Assembly (NCBI RefSeq): GCF_027158205.1
Contig: NZ_JAPVLU010000017.1
Coordinates: 1-64,000 of the forward strand
Direction: 5' to 3'
DNA: 64,000 nt
Source: Streptomyces sp. H39-S7
GTDB taxonomy: Bacteria; Actinomycetota; Actinomycetes; Streptomycetales; Streptomycetaceae
Positions 27,199-36,696 of the stretch are shown piece after piece. Numbering within the stretch: the stretch's first letter is position 1; each line of letters starts with the position of its first letter. The translations under genes and the position numbers were made by a program. The notes beneath the pieces were generated by a model. That model saw only the letters and a list, made by a program, of their open reading frames with translations, was not told the origin of the DNA and ran no database searches.

Positions 27199-27561
27199 TC
27201 AGTTCTCCCAGACCTTGAACGCCCGGACGGTGTAACGGGATTCGGGCACCCAGGTGCCCGTCGGGTAGGTCTCGAACTCGGCCTCGGTAGCGCACTCAGC
27301 GCTCTGGTAGGTGGTGACCGGCCGGCCGACACGGTTGACGAAGGACCGGGCCGGGGTGCCCGCGGGGAGGGGCACGCAGTTGTCGATGCCGGTGTCGGCG
27401 AGTTCGTGGTTCTGCCGGGCGCCGCTGTAGCCCGCCTTGCCCCACAGGCACAGCTGGCCGGGATCGCAGGCGGCCTTGGACGACGCAGCGGAGGCGGGAA
27501 CGGGGACGGTGGCGGACAGGAGCGCGGCGGCCAGGGCGGCGGCGGTGAGGATCGTGTTCAT
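27199..27561 (-). CDS. secreted peptidase-inhibitor I36 (SMPI-like) protein
   Basis: A 120-aa exported protein. The signal peptide is residues 1-25, with cleavage near Ala-Ser-Ala. A small Cys-containing beta domain follows: CDPGQLCLWGKAGYSG (about 31-46), a third Cys near 61 and a fourth in SAECATEAEF, enough for two disulfides. This fits family I36, known from the Streptomyces metalloproteinase inhibitor SMPI. The target is unknown, and the protein may instead be a crystallin-fold wall protein. The start lacks a strong ribosome-binding site. Confidence 0.65.
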   Translation of the reverse strand: MNTILTAAALAAALLSATVPVPASAASSKAACDPGQLCLWGKAGYSGARQNHELADTGIDNCVPLPAGTPARSFVNRVGRPVTTYQSAECATEAEFETYPTGTWVPESRYTVRAFKVWEN

Positions 27562-27858
27562 GCGGCTCAGGCTGGTGCGGGCGGCGCGGCGCTCACAAGA
27601 GCGAGCGGACGTGTTCCTCCTGATAGGGGGATTGTGCGCGCGCCGCCCCACTGGTAGCACCCGACCCATTCGTCTGGCCCGTACAGTCACTTTCGAAACG
27701 TGACTTGAGTCACCCTTGGCTCAGGCATGGCCCTGCGTCTTCTACGCTGGCTCGTGATACCGCAAACCTCCAGTGGGGCCACGACGCCCCCCGCGCACCT
27801 CCTGCCGACGGACCGGGTCGGCGTGCGCGGCCGGGACGATTTCGCGAGGCAAATCTGA

Positions 27859-29064
27859 GTGACCCCGTTCGATGAGCGCTTCAACGCAACGTCCATCCGG
27901 GCCCTGCTGGCCCTGGCCGTCATCTTCGTCATGCTCGCGACCACCGGCTGGACCGCCATCCGCCCGCACAAGGGCGCCGAGGACCCGCGGGCGGCGGCAC
28001 TGGCGTCATGGATGCACGGTTCGGTGGCCGGGCACAAGCTGCCCAGCACCTCGGCCGGCGTCGACTCGATAGCGCGCTTCTTCGCGACGCTCACCGCGGG
28101 CCAGACCCGGCAGCTCGCCAACCAGTACCCGCTCGTCGTCGGCAACCTGGACGGCGCGCCGGTCAGCGTGCGCTACCTGGCCAACCGGGTGGCGCTCGCC
28201 CGGACACGCGTCACGGAGCTCGCCCGCTCGCACAGCTCCCTGCTCACCCCCGCGGGCCGCGAGGACGCCGACATGCGGGCCCACCGCTACGCCTCCCTGC
28301 TGAACGGCGGACGGCAGATCCTCGCCTTCGACCCGACCGGAGCCGGCCGCGCCGCGGAGGTCTTCGGCGATCTGGACTCCGCCGACCGGGTGGCAGTGGT
28401 CGTGCCGGGCGTGGACACCGACATCGGCACGTTCGAACGCACCGCCAAGTCGTACGCCGCCCCGGTGGGCATGGCGCGCGCCCTGTACTCCGCCGAGCGC
28501 GCCCAGGACCCGACCGCGCACACCGCGGTGATCGCCTGGGCGAACTACACGACGCCTTCGGGGGTCGGTCTCGACGCCTCCACGGGCGAACTGGCGGAGA
28601 ACGGCGCGGTCCGGCTGAACTCCCTGGTCGAGGCGCTGCCGCCCCGGGCGCACCTCTCGCTCTTCTGCCACTCGTACGGCTCGGTGCTGTGCGGGGTGGC
28701 CGCTCCCGGCCTGCCGACGGACAAGGTCTCCGACATCACCGTCTTCGGCAGCCCCGGGATGCGGGTGAGCCGTGCCACACAGCTGCACACCTCCGCCAAT
28801 GTGTGGGCCGCCCGCGATCCGAGCGACTGGATCGGCGGCGTGCCGCACCTGGAGATCGCGGGCCTCGGGCACGGCGCCGACCCGGTCTCCGAGTCCTTCG
28901 GGGCCCGGGTGGTGGGCACCGAGGGTGCGCTGGGCCACCCCGGCTACTTCGCGCCCGGCACCGAGAGCCTGGCGAACTTCACCGACATCGCCCTCGGTCA
29001 GTACGGCGCCGTGCGGTGCGCGCCGAACCGCGAGGACTGCTCGTCGGGCCTCGAACAGAGCTGA
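27859..29064 (+). CDS. DUF1023-type alpha/beta hydrolase, membrane-anchored
   Basis: A 401-aa protein. One N-terminal membrane helix (about 14-35) is followed by an extracytoplasmic helical region and an alpha/beta hydrolase domain (about 150-370). The nucleophile elbow reads LFCHSYGSVLCG with Ser272; the family usually has Gly where Cys270 stands. DPSDWIGG and LGHGADPVSESFG are candidates for the acid and His segments. DUF1023 enzymes are lipase/esterase-like with unknown substrates. GTG at 27859 has GCGAGG 8 bp upstream. A hairpin at 29071-29098 ends the unit. Confidence 0.8.
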   Translation: MTPFDERFNATSIRALLALAVIFVMLATTGWTAIRPHKGAEDPRAAALASWMHGSVAGHKLPSTSAGVDSIARFFATLTAGQTRQLANQYPLVVGNLDGAPVSVRYLANRVALARTRVTELARSHSSLLTPAGREDADMRAHRYASLLNGGRQILAFDPTGAGRAAEVFGDLDSADRVAVVVPGVDTDIGTFERTAKSYAAPVGMARALYSAERAQDPTAHTAVIAWANYTTPSGVGLDASTGELAENGAVRLNSLVEALPPRAHLSLFCHSYGSVLCGVAAPGLPTDKVSDITVFGSPGMRVSRATQLHTSANVWAARDPSDWIGGVPHLEIAGLGHGADPVSESFGARVVGTEGALGHPGYFAPGTESLANFTDIALGQYGAVRCAPNREDCSSGLEQS

Positions 29065-29070
29065 CGTCCC

Positions 29071-29098
29071 GGGGGCCGGCCGATGGCCGCCGGCCCCC
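29071..29098 (+). terminator. hairpin after DUF1023 hydrolase gene
   Basis: GGGGGCCGGC and GCCGGCCCCC form a 10-bp stem with an 8-nt loop, 6 bp after the hydrolase stop codon. Confidence 0.65.
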
Positions 29099-29205
29099 CG
29101 CCGGGCCTCGGTACCGGCCACGATCCCAGGCCCGGAACCCACCGCACGCGTGTTTCTTCGGTCGGTTCGGCTGTTGATCCCCCATTCGGCCCTACGATGA
29201 GCCGT

Positions 29206-29908
29206 ATGGGTGACGTTTTGGCCGGATCCAATGCCGTGTGGGAGTTCGACACGGATGCCGTGGTCATCCGGTACGAGCGCGGGGTGCGCAATTCGAAGCT
29301 GCTCCAGGCGCTCGGCGAGCGCCGGATCCCGCACGCCGCGCTGACCGGCGTCGAGCTCGTCCCGGGCAAGCGCGGCACGGTCGTGCTGCGCGCCCTCCCC
29401 CGGCCGGGCGCCGATCCGCTGATGGAGGCGGCCGGCGGGCAGCTGAAGGACTCCGCGGACCCCTATCGGCTGGTGCTGCCGGCCGAGCGCGAGACCCTCG
29501 CCGAGTACTACACGGACGAGCTACGGGTCGCGGTCTCGGACAACGACACCGGCGAGCCGGCCGACCGCTTCCTGGTCGCCGCGCCCGCCGGGCCGCAGTC
29601 GTTCAAGGCGTACGACGCCAGGGCCGCCTTCGACGGCCGCACGGTGTCCTTCCGCTGGTTCTGGACGGGCGCCTCGACCGCCAAGTGGAAGGCCGGCGAC
29701 CAGCACTTCCCGGTCGCCGACCTGACCGGCGTCGACTGGCGCTCCCCCGAGCTGCTGCACGGCTATCTGCGGCTGCGGCCGGCCGACGACACCGAGCGCT
29801 CCGGCGACCCCGACCAGAACCCGGCCGCGGTGGTCTTCGGGCTCGGCTACGGGCAGGTGCACGAGTCGCTGCCGTTCGCCGCGTCCGTGCTGGCCGCCGT
29901 GCAGGCGG

Positions 29909-29931
<23 letters not shown>
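29206..29931 (+). CDS. DUF4429 domain protein
   Basis: A 241-aa protein with two related halves: residues about 1-105 (VWEFDTDAVVIRYERG, LGERRIPHAALTGVEL, DPYRLVL, YYTDELRVAV) and about 115-230 (FKAYDARAAFDGRTVSFRWFW, FPVADLTGVDW). These segments fit the DUF4429 pattern of PH-like folds found in Streptomyces. No enzymatic motif is seen. The start is uncertain because there is no clear ribosome-binding site; ATG at 29206 or 29197 are the options. The 3' end overlaps the convergent aldo/keto reductase gene by 23 bp. Confidence 0.75.
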
Positions 29932-30937
<1,006 letters not shown>

Positions 30938-30942
30938 CAGGG

Positions 30943-31419
30943 TCAGGCCCTCTCCGGCGCCCGCTGGGCGCCTCCATACATGTCGATCTTGTAGTCCAGT
31001 ACCACGAGGGTGTCCTGCAGCTCGGCGATCCGCCGGTGCACGTCCTCACGGTGCGCGACGAGCAGTTCCCGCCGCGCGCTGAACGTCTGCTCGCCCTCGC
31101 GGACCATCTCCGCGTACCGGACCATGTCCGCGACCGGCATCCCGGTCAGCCGGAGCTTGCCGACGAAGGCCAGCCAGTGCAGATCGCGGTTGGTGTACCG
31201 GCGCTGCCCGGTGTGGGAGCGGTCGACGTGCGGCATCAGTCCGATCCGCTCGTACCAGCGCAGGGTGTGCGCGCTCAGCCCGGTCACCGTGACCACTTCG
31301 CTGATCGTGTACTGGTCCTGCCCGTCGGGCCGCAGGATCGAGGTCGGCTCCTCACAGCCGGCGATCCGGCCGCCCCTGGTCCTCGCCACCTGCGTCACAG
31401 CCGCCTGCGTTACGGTCAT
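30943..31419 (-). CDS. MerR-family transcriptional regulator
   Basis: A 158-aa regulator. The helix-turn-helix is YTISEVVTVTGLSAHTLRWYERIGLM (about 37-62, read in two parts), followed by the wing segment RYTNRDLHWLAFVGKLRLTGMP. A dimerisation coiled coil (about 110-148) follows, and there is little room for an effector domain. An extra N-terminal 35 residues precede the fold, so translation may start later. A MerR-type dyad (31435-31453) lies just upstream. The pair with the aldo/keto reductase forms one unit, divergent from the serine hydrolase gene. Confidence 0.88.
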   Translation of the reverse strand: MTVTQAAVTQVARTRGGRIAGCEEPTSILRPDGQDQYTISEVVTVTGLSAHTLRWYERIGLMPHVDRSHTGQRRYTNRDLHWLAFVGKLRLTGMPVADMVRYAEMVREGEQTFSARRELLVAHREDVHRRIAELQDTLVVLDYKIDMYGGAQRAPERA

Positions 31420-31434
31420 GCCCCTACGCTACGG

Positions 31435-31453
31435 ACCTGGAGTGCACTCCAAG
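31435..31453 (-). promoter_or_regulatory. MerR-type operator upstream of regulator/reductase pair
   Basis: CCTGGAGTGCACTCCAAG is an 18-bp near-perfect palindrome around GGAGTGCACTCC (31439-31450), 20 bp upstream of the merR-type start. It resembles operators that lie between -35 and -10 of MerR-controlled promoters. The divergent serine hydrolase gene starts 45 bp on the other side. Confidence 0.6.
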
Positions 31454-31497
31454 CAAGCGCCGCAGGAGATCTTTTCCGCCCGCGTTACGCTCGCCCC

Positions 31498-32313
31498 ATG
31501 GAGAGCTTGCGCGAGATCCGGAACTGGCCCGTCCCCACGGCAGCGGCGGCCGTCGTCCGCCGGGACGGCACGGTGGCCGGGTCCGAGGGCCCGGTCGGCG
31601 ATCCGTTCCGGCTCGCCTCCGTCACCAAGCCGCTGACAGCCTACGCGGCGCTGGTCGCCTGCGAGGAGGGCGTCTTCGAACTCGACGACCCGGCGGGACC
31701 CGAGGGCTCGACGGTGCGCCATCTGCTCTCCCACACCTCGGGGCTCGCCTTCGACCAGCACCGCGTGATGGCGCCCCCCGGCGACCGCCGGCTCTACTCC
31801 AACGCCGGCTTCGAGGTGCTCGCCGACCACATCGCCAAGGCGACCGGCATCCCGTTCCCCGAATACCTGCGGCAGGCGGTCCTGGAGCCGCTGGGGATGA
31901 CCGCCACCACGCTGCCCGGCTCGGCGGCCGCCGACGGGGTCTCCACCGTCGAGGACCTCGTCCGCTTCGCCGCCGAACTGCAGGCGCCGCGCATCCTGCA
32001 CCCGTCGACCCTCGACGAGGCCACCTCCGTCGTCTTCCCCGGCCTCAAGGGCGTGCTGCCCGGCTACGGGCACCAGAACCCCAACGACTGGGGCCTGGGC
32101 TTCGAGATCCGCGACTCCAAGACCCCGCACTGGACCGGCTCCGCCTCCGGCCCGCGCACCTTCGGCCACTTCGGCCAGACCGGGACCTTCCTGTGGGTCG
32201 ACCCGGACGCGGGCGCAGCGTGCGTCTGCCTCACCGACCGCGCCTGGGGCGAGTGGGCGGTCCCGCTGTGGCCCGCCCTGACGGACGCGGTCCTCGCGGA
32301 GCTGCGGGGTTAG
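31498..32313 (+). CDS. beta-lactamase-family serine hydrolase (class C-like)
   Basis: A 271-aa penicillin-binding-protein-fold hydrolase. The Ser-X-X-Lys motif is Ser41-Val-Thr-Lys44, the Tyr-X-Asn motif Tyr100-Ser-Asn102, and the third motif HFG (His224-Phe-Gly226). It lacks a signal peptide, so it probably acts in the cytoplasm as an esterase or peptidase rather than a lactamase. The ATG at 31498 is chosen because upstream sequence is the divergent promoter region. Its 3' end overlaps the convergent pirin gene by 4 bp. Confidence 0.88.
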   Translation: MESLREIRNWPVPTAAAAVVRRDGTVAGSEGPVGDPFRLASVTKPLTAYAALVACEEGVFELDDPAGPEGSTVRHLLSHTSGLAFDQHRVMAPPGDRRLYSNAGFEVLADHIAKATGIPFPEYLRQAVLEPLGMTATTLPGSAAADGVSTVEDLVRFAAELQAPRILHPSTLDEATSVVFPGLKGVLPGYGHQNPNDWGLGFEIRDSKTPHWTGSASGPRTFGHFGQTGTFLWVDPDAGAACVCLTDRAWGEWAVPLWPALTDAVLAELRG

Positions 32314-32966
32314 TCCCGCAGGCCTCGCGGCACCGGATGCATCTCCCAGACGAGGTACTCCACCGGTTCGGCCGAGTGCGCCCACAGCCCCTGCTCGCCG
32401 GTGGCGCGGGCAGCGTCACCCGCTTCGAGGGTCTCGCCGCCCAGCCGGAGGCTGCCGCGCACCACGTGCACGTACACGAAGGGCGCGGTGGGCAGTTCGC
32501 CCGGGCCACGGGCGACCGACAGCACCGCGTGCGGCTGCCGGAACGGGAGGAAGCGCGTGCCGCGTTCGACGCCGTAGCGCGGGTCGCCGCCCGGCGCCGC
32601 CGGCTCCAGCCACATCTGAAGGAACCTCAGCGGGGTTGCCCCGGCGTTGCGTTCGACGTGGCGGACCCCGTCGCCCGCGCTGAGCAGTTGGGCCTCACCG
32701 GCCCGCACCACCGTCTCGTGGCCCGCGGAGTCCCGGTGCCCCAGCTCCCCCTCGATCACCCACGTCACGATCTCGACTCCCCCGTGCGGGTGTTCCGTGA
32801 AGCCGGCGCCGGGTGCCAGCCGCTCCTCGTTGCACGCCATCAGCGGCCCGAAGCGCAGGTTGTCGGGGTCGTAGTGCGAACCGAAGGAGAAGGCGTGCAG
32901 GGTCTCGATCCCCGCGGCGGGATCGCCCCCGGCGTACCGCTGCCCACCGCGCCGAACATCGATCAT
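32310..32966 (-). CDS. pirin-family protein
   Basis: A 218-aa bicupin. The metal site is formed by His59 and His61 (FTEHPHGGVEIVTWV), His103 and Glu105 (VRHVERN), the typical pirin set. The second cupin half is shorter and lacks these ligands. Some pirins have quercetin dioxygenase activity, and in Streptomyces one is reported to modulate central and fatty-acid metabolism. It lies 83 bp from, and divergent to, the fasR gene, so a regulatory link with lipid synthesis is conceivable but not shown. Confidence 0.88.
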   Translation of the reverse strand: MIDVRRGGQRYAGGDPAAGIETLHAFSFGSHYDPDNLRFGPLMACNEERLAPGAGFTEHPHGGVEIVTWVIEGELGHRDSAGHETVVRAGEAQLLSAGDGVRHVERNAGATPLRFLQMWLEPAAPGGDPRYGVERGTRFLPFRQPHAVLSVARGPGELPTAPFVYVHVVRGSLRLGGETLEAGDAARATGEQGLWAHSAEPVEYLVWEMHPVPRGLRD

Positions 32967-33049
32967 CCCGCCACCGTATCGGGCCCTTTCCCGGCGCCGG
33001 GCGTGTACCCGCGCGCCGGGCACTCGTGGGGATAAGGCAGTCTTGTCCC

Positions 33050-34246
33050 GTGCCCGACACTCCGCAGCCCCCGAAAAAGCCCGTCCGCGCTGAGCACGCC
33101 GCGACGCTGCGCCGACTGGAGAAGTCGTCCGGCCGGCTCGCGGCGAACGCCATCGCCCGAATGGATGAGCAGCTGCCGTGGTACCGGGCGATGCCGCCGG
33201 AGAACCGTTCCTGGATCGGACTGGTGGCGCAGGCGGGCATCGCGGCCTTCACCGAGTGGTTCCGGCACCCCGAGGCGCCGCAGGCGATCAGCACGGACGT
33301 GTTCGGGACCGCTCCCAGGGAGCTGACCCGGGCGATCTCCCTGCGGCAGACCGTGGAGATGGTGCGGACCACCATCGAGGTCATGGAGTCGGCCATCGAC
33401 GAGGTGGCGGCGCCCGGCGACGAGTCCGTGCTGCGCGAGGCGCTGCTGGTCTACGCCCGGGAGATCGCGTTCGCCACCGCCCAGGTGTACGCGCAGGCCG
33501 CGGAGGCCCGGGGCGCGTGGGACGCGCGCCTGGAGTCGCTGGTCGTGAACGCGGTGCTGTCCGGCGAGGCGGACGAGGGCGTGCTGTCGCGCGCGGCGGC
33601 GCTGGGCTGGAGCTCGCCCGACAAGATCGTGGTGGTGCTGGGGACCGCGCCGAACGGCGACAGCGAGCTGACGGTGGAAGCCATCCGGCGGGCCGCGCGG
33701 CACGCGAAACTGCAGGTGCTGACCGGGGTGCTCGGTGAGCGGCTGGTCGTGGTCGCCGGCGGTGAGGGCGAGCCGATCAAGGTCGCGAAGGCACTGATCG
33801 CCCCGTTCGCCGCGGGCCCCGTGGTGGCCGGCCCGGTCGTCGGGGACCTGCTGTCCGCCACCCGTTCCGCGCAGGCCGCGGCGGCCGGTCTCAAGGCGTG
33901 CGCCGCCTGGCCCGACGCGCCCCGGCCGGTCGTCTCCGACGATCTGCTGCCCGAGCGCGCGATGGCCGGCGACCGGTACGCCCGGGAGCAGTTGGTGGAG
34001 GAGATCTACAGACCGTTGGAGGAAGCGGGCTCCGCGCTCCTCGAAACGCTGAGTGTCTACCTCGAGCAGGCCTCGTCGCTCGAAGGGGCGGCGCGCATGT
34101 TGTTCGTTCACCCAAACACCGTCCGCTACCGGCTGCGACGTGTGACGGATGTCACCGGATGGTCACCCTCCGACGTACGGTCGGCGTTCACGCTCCGCAT
34201 CGCCCTCATCCTGGGACGACTGTCCGCCGCCGATCAATCACATTGA
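33050..34246 (+). CDS. fasR: FasR, transcriptional activator of fatty-acid synthesis
   Basis: A 398-aa PucR-type regulator. An N-terminal helical sensor region (about 20-220) is followed by a GGDEF-like linker and a C-terminal helix-turn-helix, LEGAARMLFVHPNTVRYRLRRV (read as LEGAARML and HPNTVRYRLRRV, about 345-368). Its position directly before fabD, fabH, acpP and fabF is that of S. coelicolor FasR, which activates this operon. GTG at 33050 is chosen by family length; its ribosome-binding site (AAGG) is distant. An inverted repeat sits 4 bp after its stop. Confidence 0.9.
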   Translation: MPDTPQPPKKPVRAEHAATLRRLEKSSGRLAANAIARMDEQLPWYRAMPPENRSWIGLVAQAGIAAFTEWFRHPEAPQAISTDVFGTAPRELTRAISLRQTVEMVRTTIEVMESAIDEVAAPGDESVLREALLVYAREIAFATAQVYAQAAEARGAWDARLESLVVNAVLSGEADEGVLSRAAALGWSSPDKIVVVLGTAPNGDSELTVEAIRRAARHAKLQVLTGVLGERLVVVAGGEGEPIKVAKALIAPFAAGPVVAGPVVGDLLSATRSAQAAAAGLKACAAWPDAPRPVVSDDLLPERAMAGDRYAREQLVEEIYRPLEEAGSALLETLSVYLEQASSLEGAARMLFVHPNTVRYRLRRVTDVTGWSPSDVRSAFTLRIALILGRLSAADQSH

Positions 34247-34249
34247 GTT

Positions 34250-34268
34250 TTTGTGGGACACCAACAAA
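34250..34268 (+). promoter_or_regulatory. inverted repeat in the fabD promoter, candidate FasR site
   Basis: TTTGT-N9-ACAAA lies in the 89-bp spacer between fasR and fabD, the only AT-rich dyad there. FasR is known to bind this promoter in S. coelicolor. The exact operator cannot be confirmed from sequence alone. Confidence 0.45.
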
Positions 34269-34335
34269 TCGTCCCGCAGTTCTTCGTCCCTGTCCCCACG
34301 GGCGGTGAGACCCACCCGCGAGAGAGAGTGTTTAC

Positions 34336-35310
34336 GTGCTCGTACTCGTCGCTCCCGGCCAGGGTGCCCAGACGCCCGGCTTCCTGACTCCTTGGCTCGA
34401 CCTCCCCGGTGTCGCAGACCGCCTTCACTGGTGGTCCGCGGTGGCCGGGCTCGACCTTGTCCACTACGGCACGAAGGCCGACGCGGACGAGATCCGCGAC
34501 ACCGCCGTGGCGCAGCCGCTGCTGGTGGCCGCCGGACTGGTCTCGGCCCTGTCGCTCTTCCCGCACCCGTCCGACGGCCGGCGCGCGGTCGGCGCGGTCG
34601 CCGGACACAGCGTCGGTGAGATCACCGCCGCCGCCGGTGCCGGAGTGATCACCGCGGAGGCGGCGATGGCGCTCGTGCGGCAGCGCGGGCTGGCCATGGC
34701 CGAGGCCGCGGCCGTCACCACCACCGGCATGTCCGCGGTGCTCGGCGGGGACCCGGACGAGGTCCTCGCGCACCTGGAGAAGCTCGGTCTGACCCCGGCG
34801 AACATCAACGGCGGCGGGCAGATCGTCGCCGCCGGCACCGCGGAGCAGCTGGCCGCGCTGGCTGCGGACAAGCCCGAGAAGGCCCGGGTCATCGCCCTGA
34901 AGGTGGCCGGCGCGTTCCACACCCGCCACATGGCTCCGGCGGTGTCCACGCTGGAGGCGCTGGTGCCCGGCGTGACCGTGCGGGATCCGGGCATCCGCTA
35001 CGTGTCGAACGCCGACGGCCAGGTCGTCGGCAGTGGCGACGAGATCGTCCGACGGCTGGTCCAGCAGGTGTCCAACCCGGTCCGCTGGGACCTGTGCATG
35101 GAGACGTTCAAGGACCTCGGCGTCACCGCGATCATCGAGATGGCACCGGCCGGCACGCTGGTCGGCCTGGCCAAGCGCGCGCTGCCGGGCGTCAAGACGC
35201 TCGCGCTGAAGACCCCGGACGACCTCGAAGCGGCTCGCGCGATCGTCGCCGAGCACGGCGACCCGGCGCTCACCCATCCCGCGGCCGACAAGGAGTCATC
35301 CCAGACATGA
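34336..35310 (+). CDS. fabD: malonyl-CoA:ACP transacylase FabD
   Basis: A 324-aa enzyme that moves malonyl from CoA to the acyl carrier protein, the entry step of type II fatty-acid synthesis; in Streptomyces it is also used by polyketide synthases. The nucleophile is Ser92 in GHSVGE, Arg117 (RQRG) binds the malonyl carboxylate, and His195 (FHTRHM) completes the dyad. The N-terminal VAPGQGAQ is typical. GTG at 34336 follows GAGAGAG. Its stop overlaps the fabH start (ATGA), coupling the two. Likely essential. Confidence 0.96.
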   Translation: MLVLVAPGQGAQTPGFLTPWLDLPGVADRLHWWSAVAGLDLVHYGTKADADEIRDTAVAQPLLVAAGLVSALSLFPHPSDGRRAVGAVAGHSVGEITAAAGAGVITAEAAMALVRQRGLAMAEAAAVTTTGMSAVLGGDPDEVLAHLEKLGLTPANINGGGQIVAAGTAEQLAALAADKPEKARVIALKVAGAFHTRHMAPAVSTLEALVPGVTVRDPGIRYVSNADGQVVGSGDEIVRRLVQQVSNPVRWDLCMETFKDLGVTAIIEMAPAGTLVGLAKRALPGVKTLALKTPDDLEAARAIVAEHGDPALTHPAADKESSQT

Positions 35311-36320
35311 CGGCGAAGATCAAGCCCAGCCAGGGTGCCCCCTACGCGCGCATTCGCGGGGTCGGCGGCTACCGGCCGACCCGGGTGGTCCCCAACGAGG
35401 TGATCCTGGAGACCATCGACTCCAGCGACGAGTGGATCCGCTCCCGCTCCGGCATCTCGACGCGCCACTGGGCGAACGAGACGGAGACCGTCGCCGAGAT
35501 GTCCCTCGAGGCGTCCGGCAAGGCGCTCGCGGACGCCGGCCTGACGGCCGACGACATCGGCGCCGTGGTCGTCGCGACCGTCTCACACTTCAAGCAGACC
35601 CCGGCCATCGCGACGGAGATCGCGTTCCGGCTCGGCGCGGGCAAGGCCGCCGCGTTCGACATCTCCGCGGCCTGCGCCGGCTTCGCCTACGGGCTGACCC
35701 TCGCCAAGGGCATGGTCACCGACGGCAGCGCCGAGAACGTGCTGGTCATCGGGGTCGAGCGGCTGAGCGACCTGACCGACCTGACCGACCGGGCGACCGC
35801 CTTCCTGTTCGGTGACGGCGCCGGCGCGGTCGTCGTCGGCCCGTCCGACGTGCCCGCCATCGGCCCCGCGGTCTGGGGTTCGGAGGGCGACAAGTCCGAC
35901 GTGATCGCCCAGACCGACTCGTGGGAGGTCTTCCGCGAGGGCGGCCAGCCGGAGACGGGGAAGTTCCCGGCGCTGCGCCAGGAGGGCCAGACGGTCTTCC
36001 GCTGGGCGGTGTTCGAGATGGCCAAGGTGGCCCAGCAGGCGCTGGACGCGGCGGGCATCACCGCGCAGGAGCTCGACGTCTTCATCCCGCACCAGGCGAA
36101 CATGCGCATCATCGACTCGATGATCAAGGCGCTGAAGCTGCCGGAACACGTCGCGATCGCCCGCGACATCGAGACCACCGGCAACACCTCGTCGGCCTCC
36201 ATCCCGCTGGCGATGGAGCGGCTGCTGGCCACCGGCCAGGCCAAGAGCGGCGACACCGCCCTGCTCATCGGCTTCGGGGCGGGTCTCGTGTACGCCGCAA
36301 CTGTGGTTACTCTCCCCTAG
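35307..36320 (+). CDS. fabH: beta-ketoacyl-ACP synthase III FabH
   Basis: A 337-aa condensing enzyme that starts fatty-acid chains from acyl-CoA primers (branched ones in Streptomyces) and malonyl-ACP. The triad is Cys123 (SAACAGF), His262 (PHQANMRI) and Asn293 (TGNTSSAS). FGDGAGAV is the family glycine loop. The start ATG overlaps the fabD stop by 4 bp, with AAGGAG 11 bp upstream. It sits in the order fabD-fabH-acpP-fabF, 67 bp before acpP. Confidence 0.96.
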   Translation: MTAKIKPSQGAPYARIRGVGGYRPTRVVPNEVILETIDSSDEWIRSRSGISTRHWANETETVAEMSLEASGKALADAGLTADDIGAVVVATVSHFKQTPAIATEIAFRLGAGKAAAFDISAACAGFAYGLTLAKGMVTDGSAENVLVIGVERLSDLTDLTDRATAFLFGDGAGAVVVGPSDVPAIGPAVWGSEGDKSDVIAQTDSWEVFREGGQPETGKFPALRQEGQTVFRWAVFEMAKVAQQALDAAGITAQELDVFIPHQANMRIIDSMIKALKLPEHVAIARDIETTGNTSSASIPLAMERLLATGQAKSGDTALLIGFGAGLVYAATVVTLP

Positions 36321-36387
36321 TCACAAACCCTTCGCGGCGCCGCAGTCCCGCACGCCGCACCCCCCGCAACACATAAGGAGCGCCGTA

Positions 36388-36636
36388 ATGGCCGCCACCC
36401 AGGCAGAGATCCTCGAAGGCCTCGCCGAGATCGTGAACGAGATCGCCGGCATCCCGGTCGAGGACGTCCAGACGGAGAAGTCCTTCACCGACGACCTGGA
36501 CGTCGACTCCCTGTCCATGGTCGAGGTCGTCGTGGCCGCTGAAGAGCGTTTCGAGACCAAGATCCCGGACGACGCCGTCAAGGACCTGAAGACCGTCGGC
36601 GACGCCGTCGACTACATCCTCAAGAACCAGGCCTGA
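36388..36636 (+). CDS. acpP: acyl carrier protein
   Basis: An 82-aa acidic carrier protein. Ser41 in DVDSLSMVEVV receives the 4'-phosphopantetheine arm. Helices I-IV match the AcpP length and pattern. It shuttles acyl intermediates between FabD, FabH and FabF and the reductases encoded elsewhere. AAGGAG precedes the ATG by 8 bp. The strong codon bias and central operon position fit a highly expressed housekeeping gene. Confidence 0.97.
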   Translation: MAATQAEILEGLAEIVNEIAGIPVEDVQTEKSFTDDLDVDSLSMVEVVVAAEERFETKIPDDAVKDLKTVGDAVDYILKNQA

Positions 36637-36696
36637 CACACCCCCTGGGACGACGCGTCTGTCGCCCGCCCTTCTATACGTGGAGAGACAATTCCT

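Noticed and set aside
23933..27295. A 1120-aa open frame antisense to aceE
   Set aside because: Third-position GC bias removes stops on the opposite strand. The composition is biased and no domain is recognisable, while aceE is certain.
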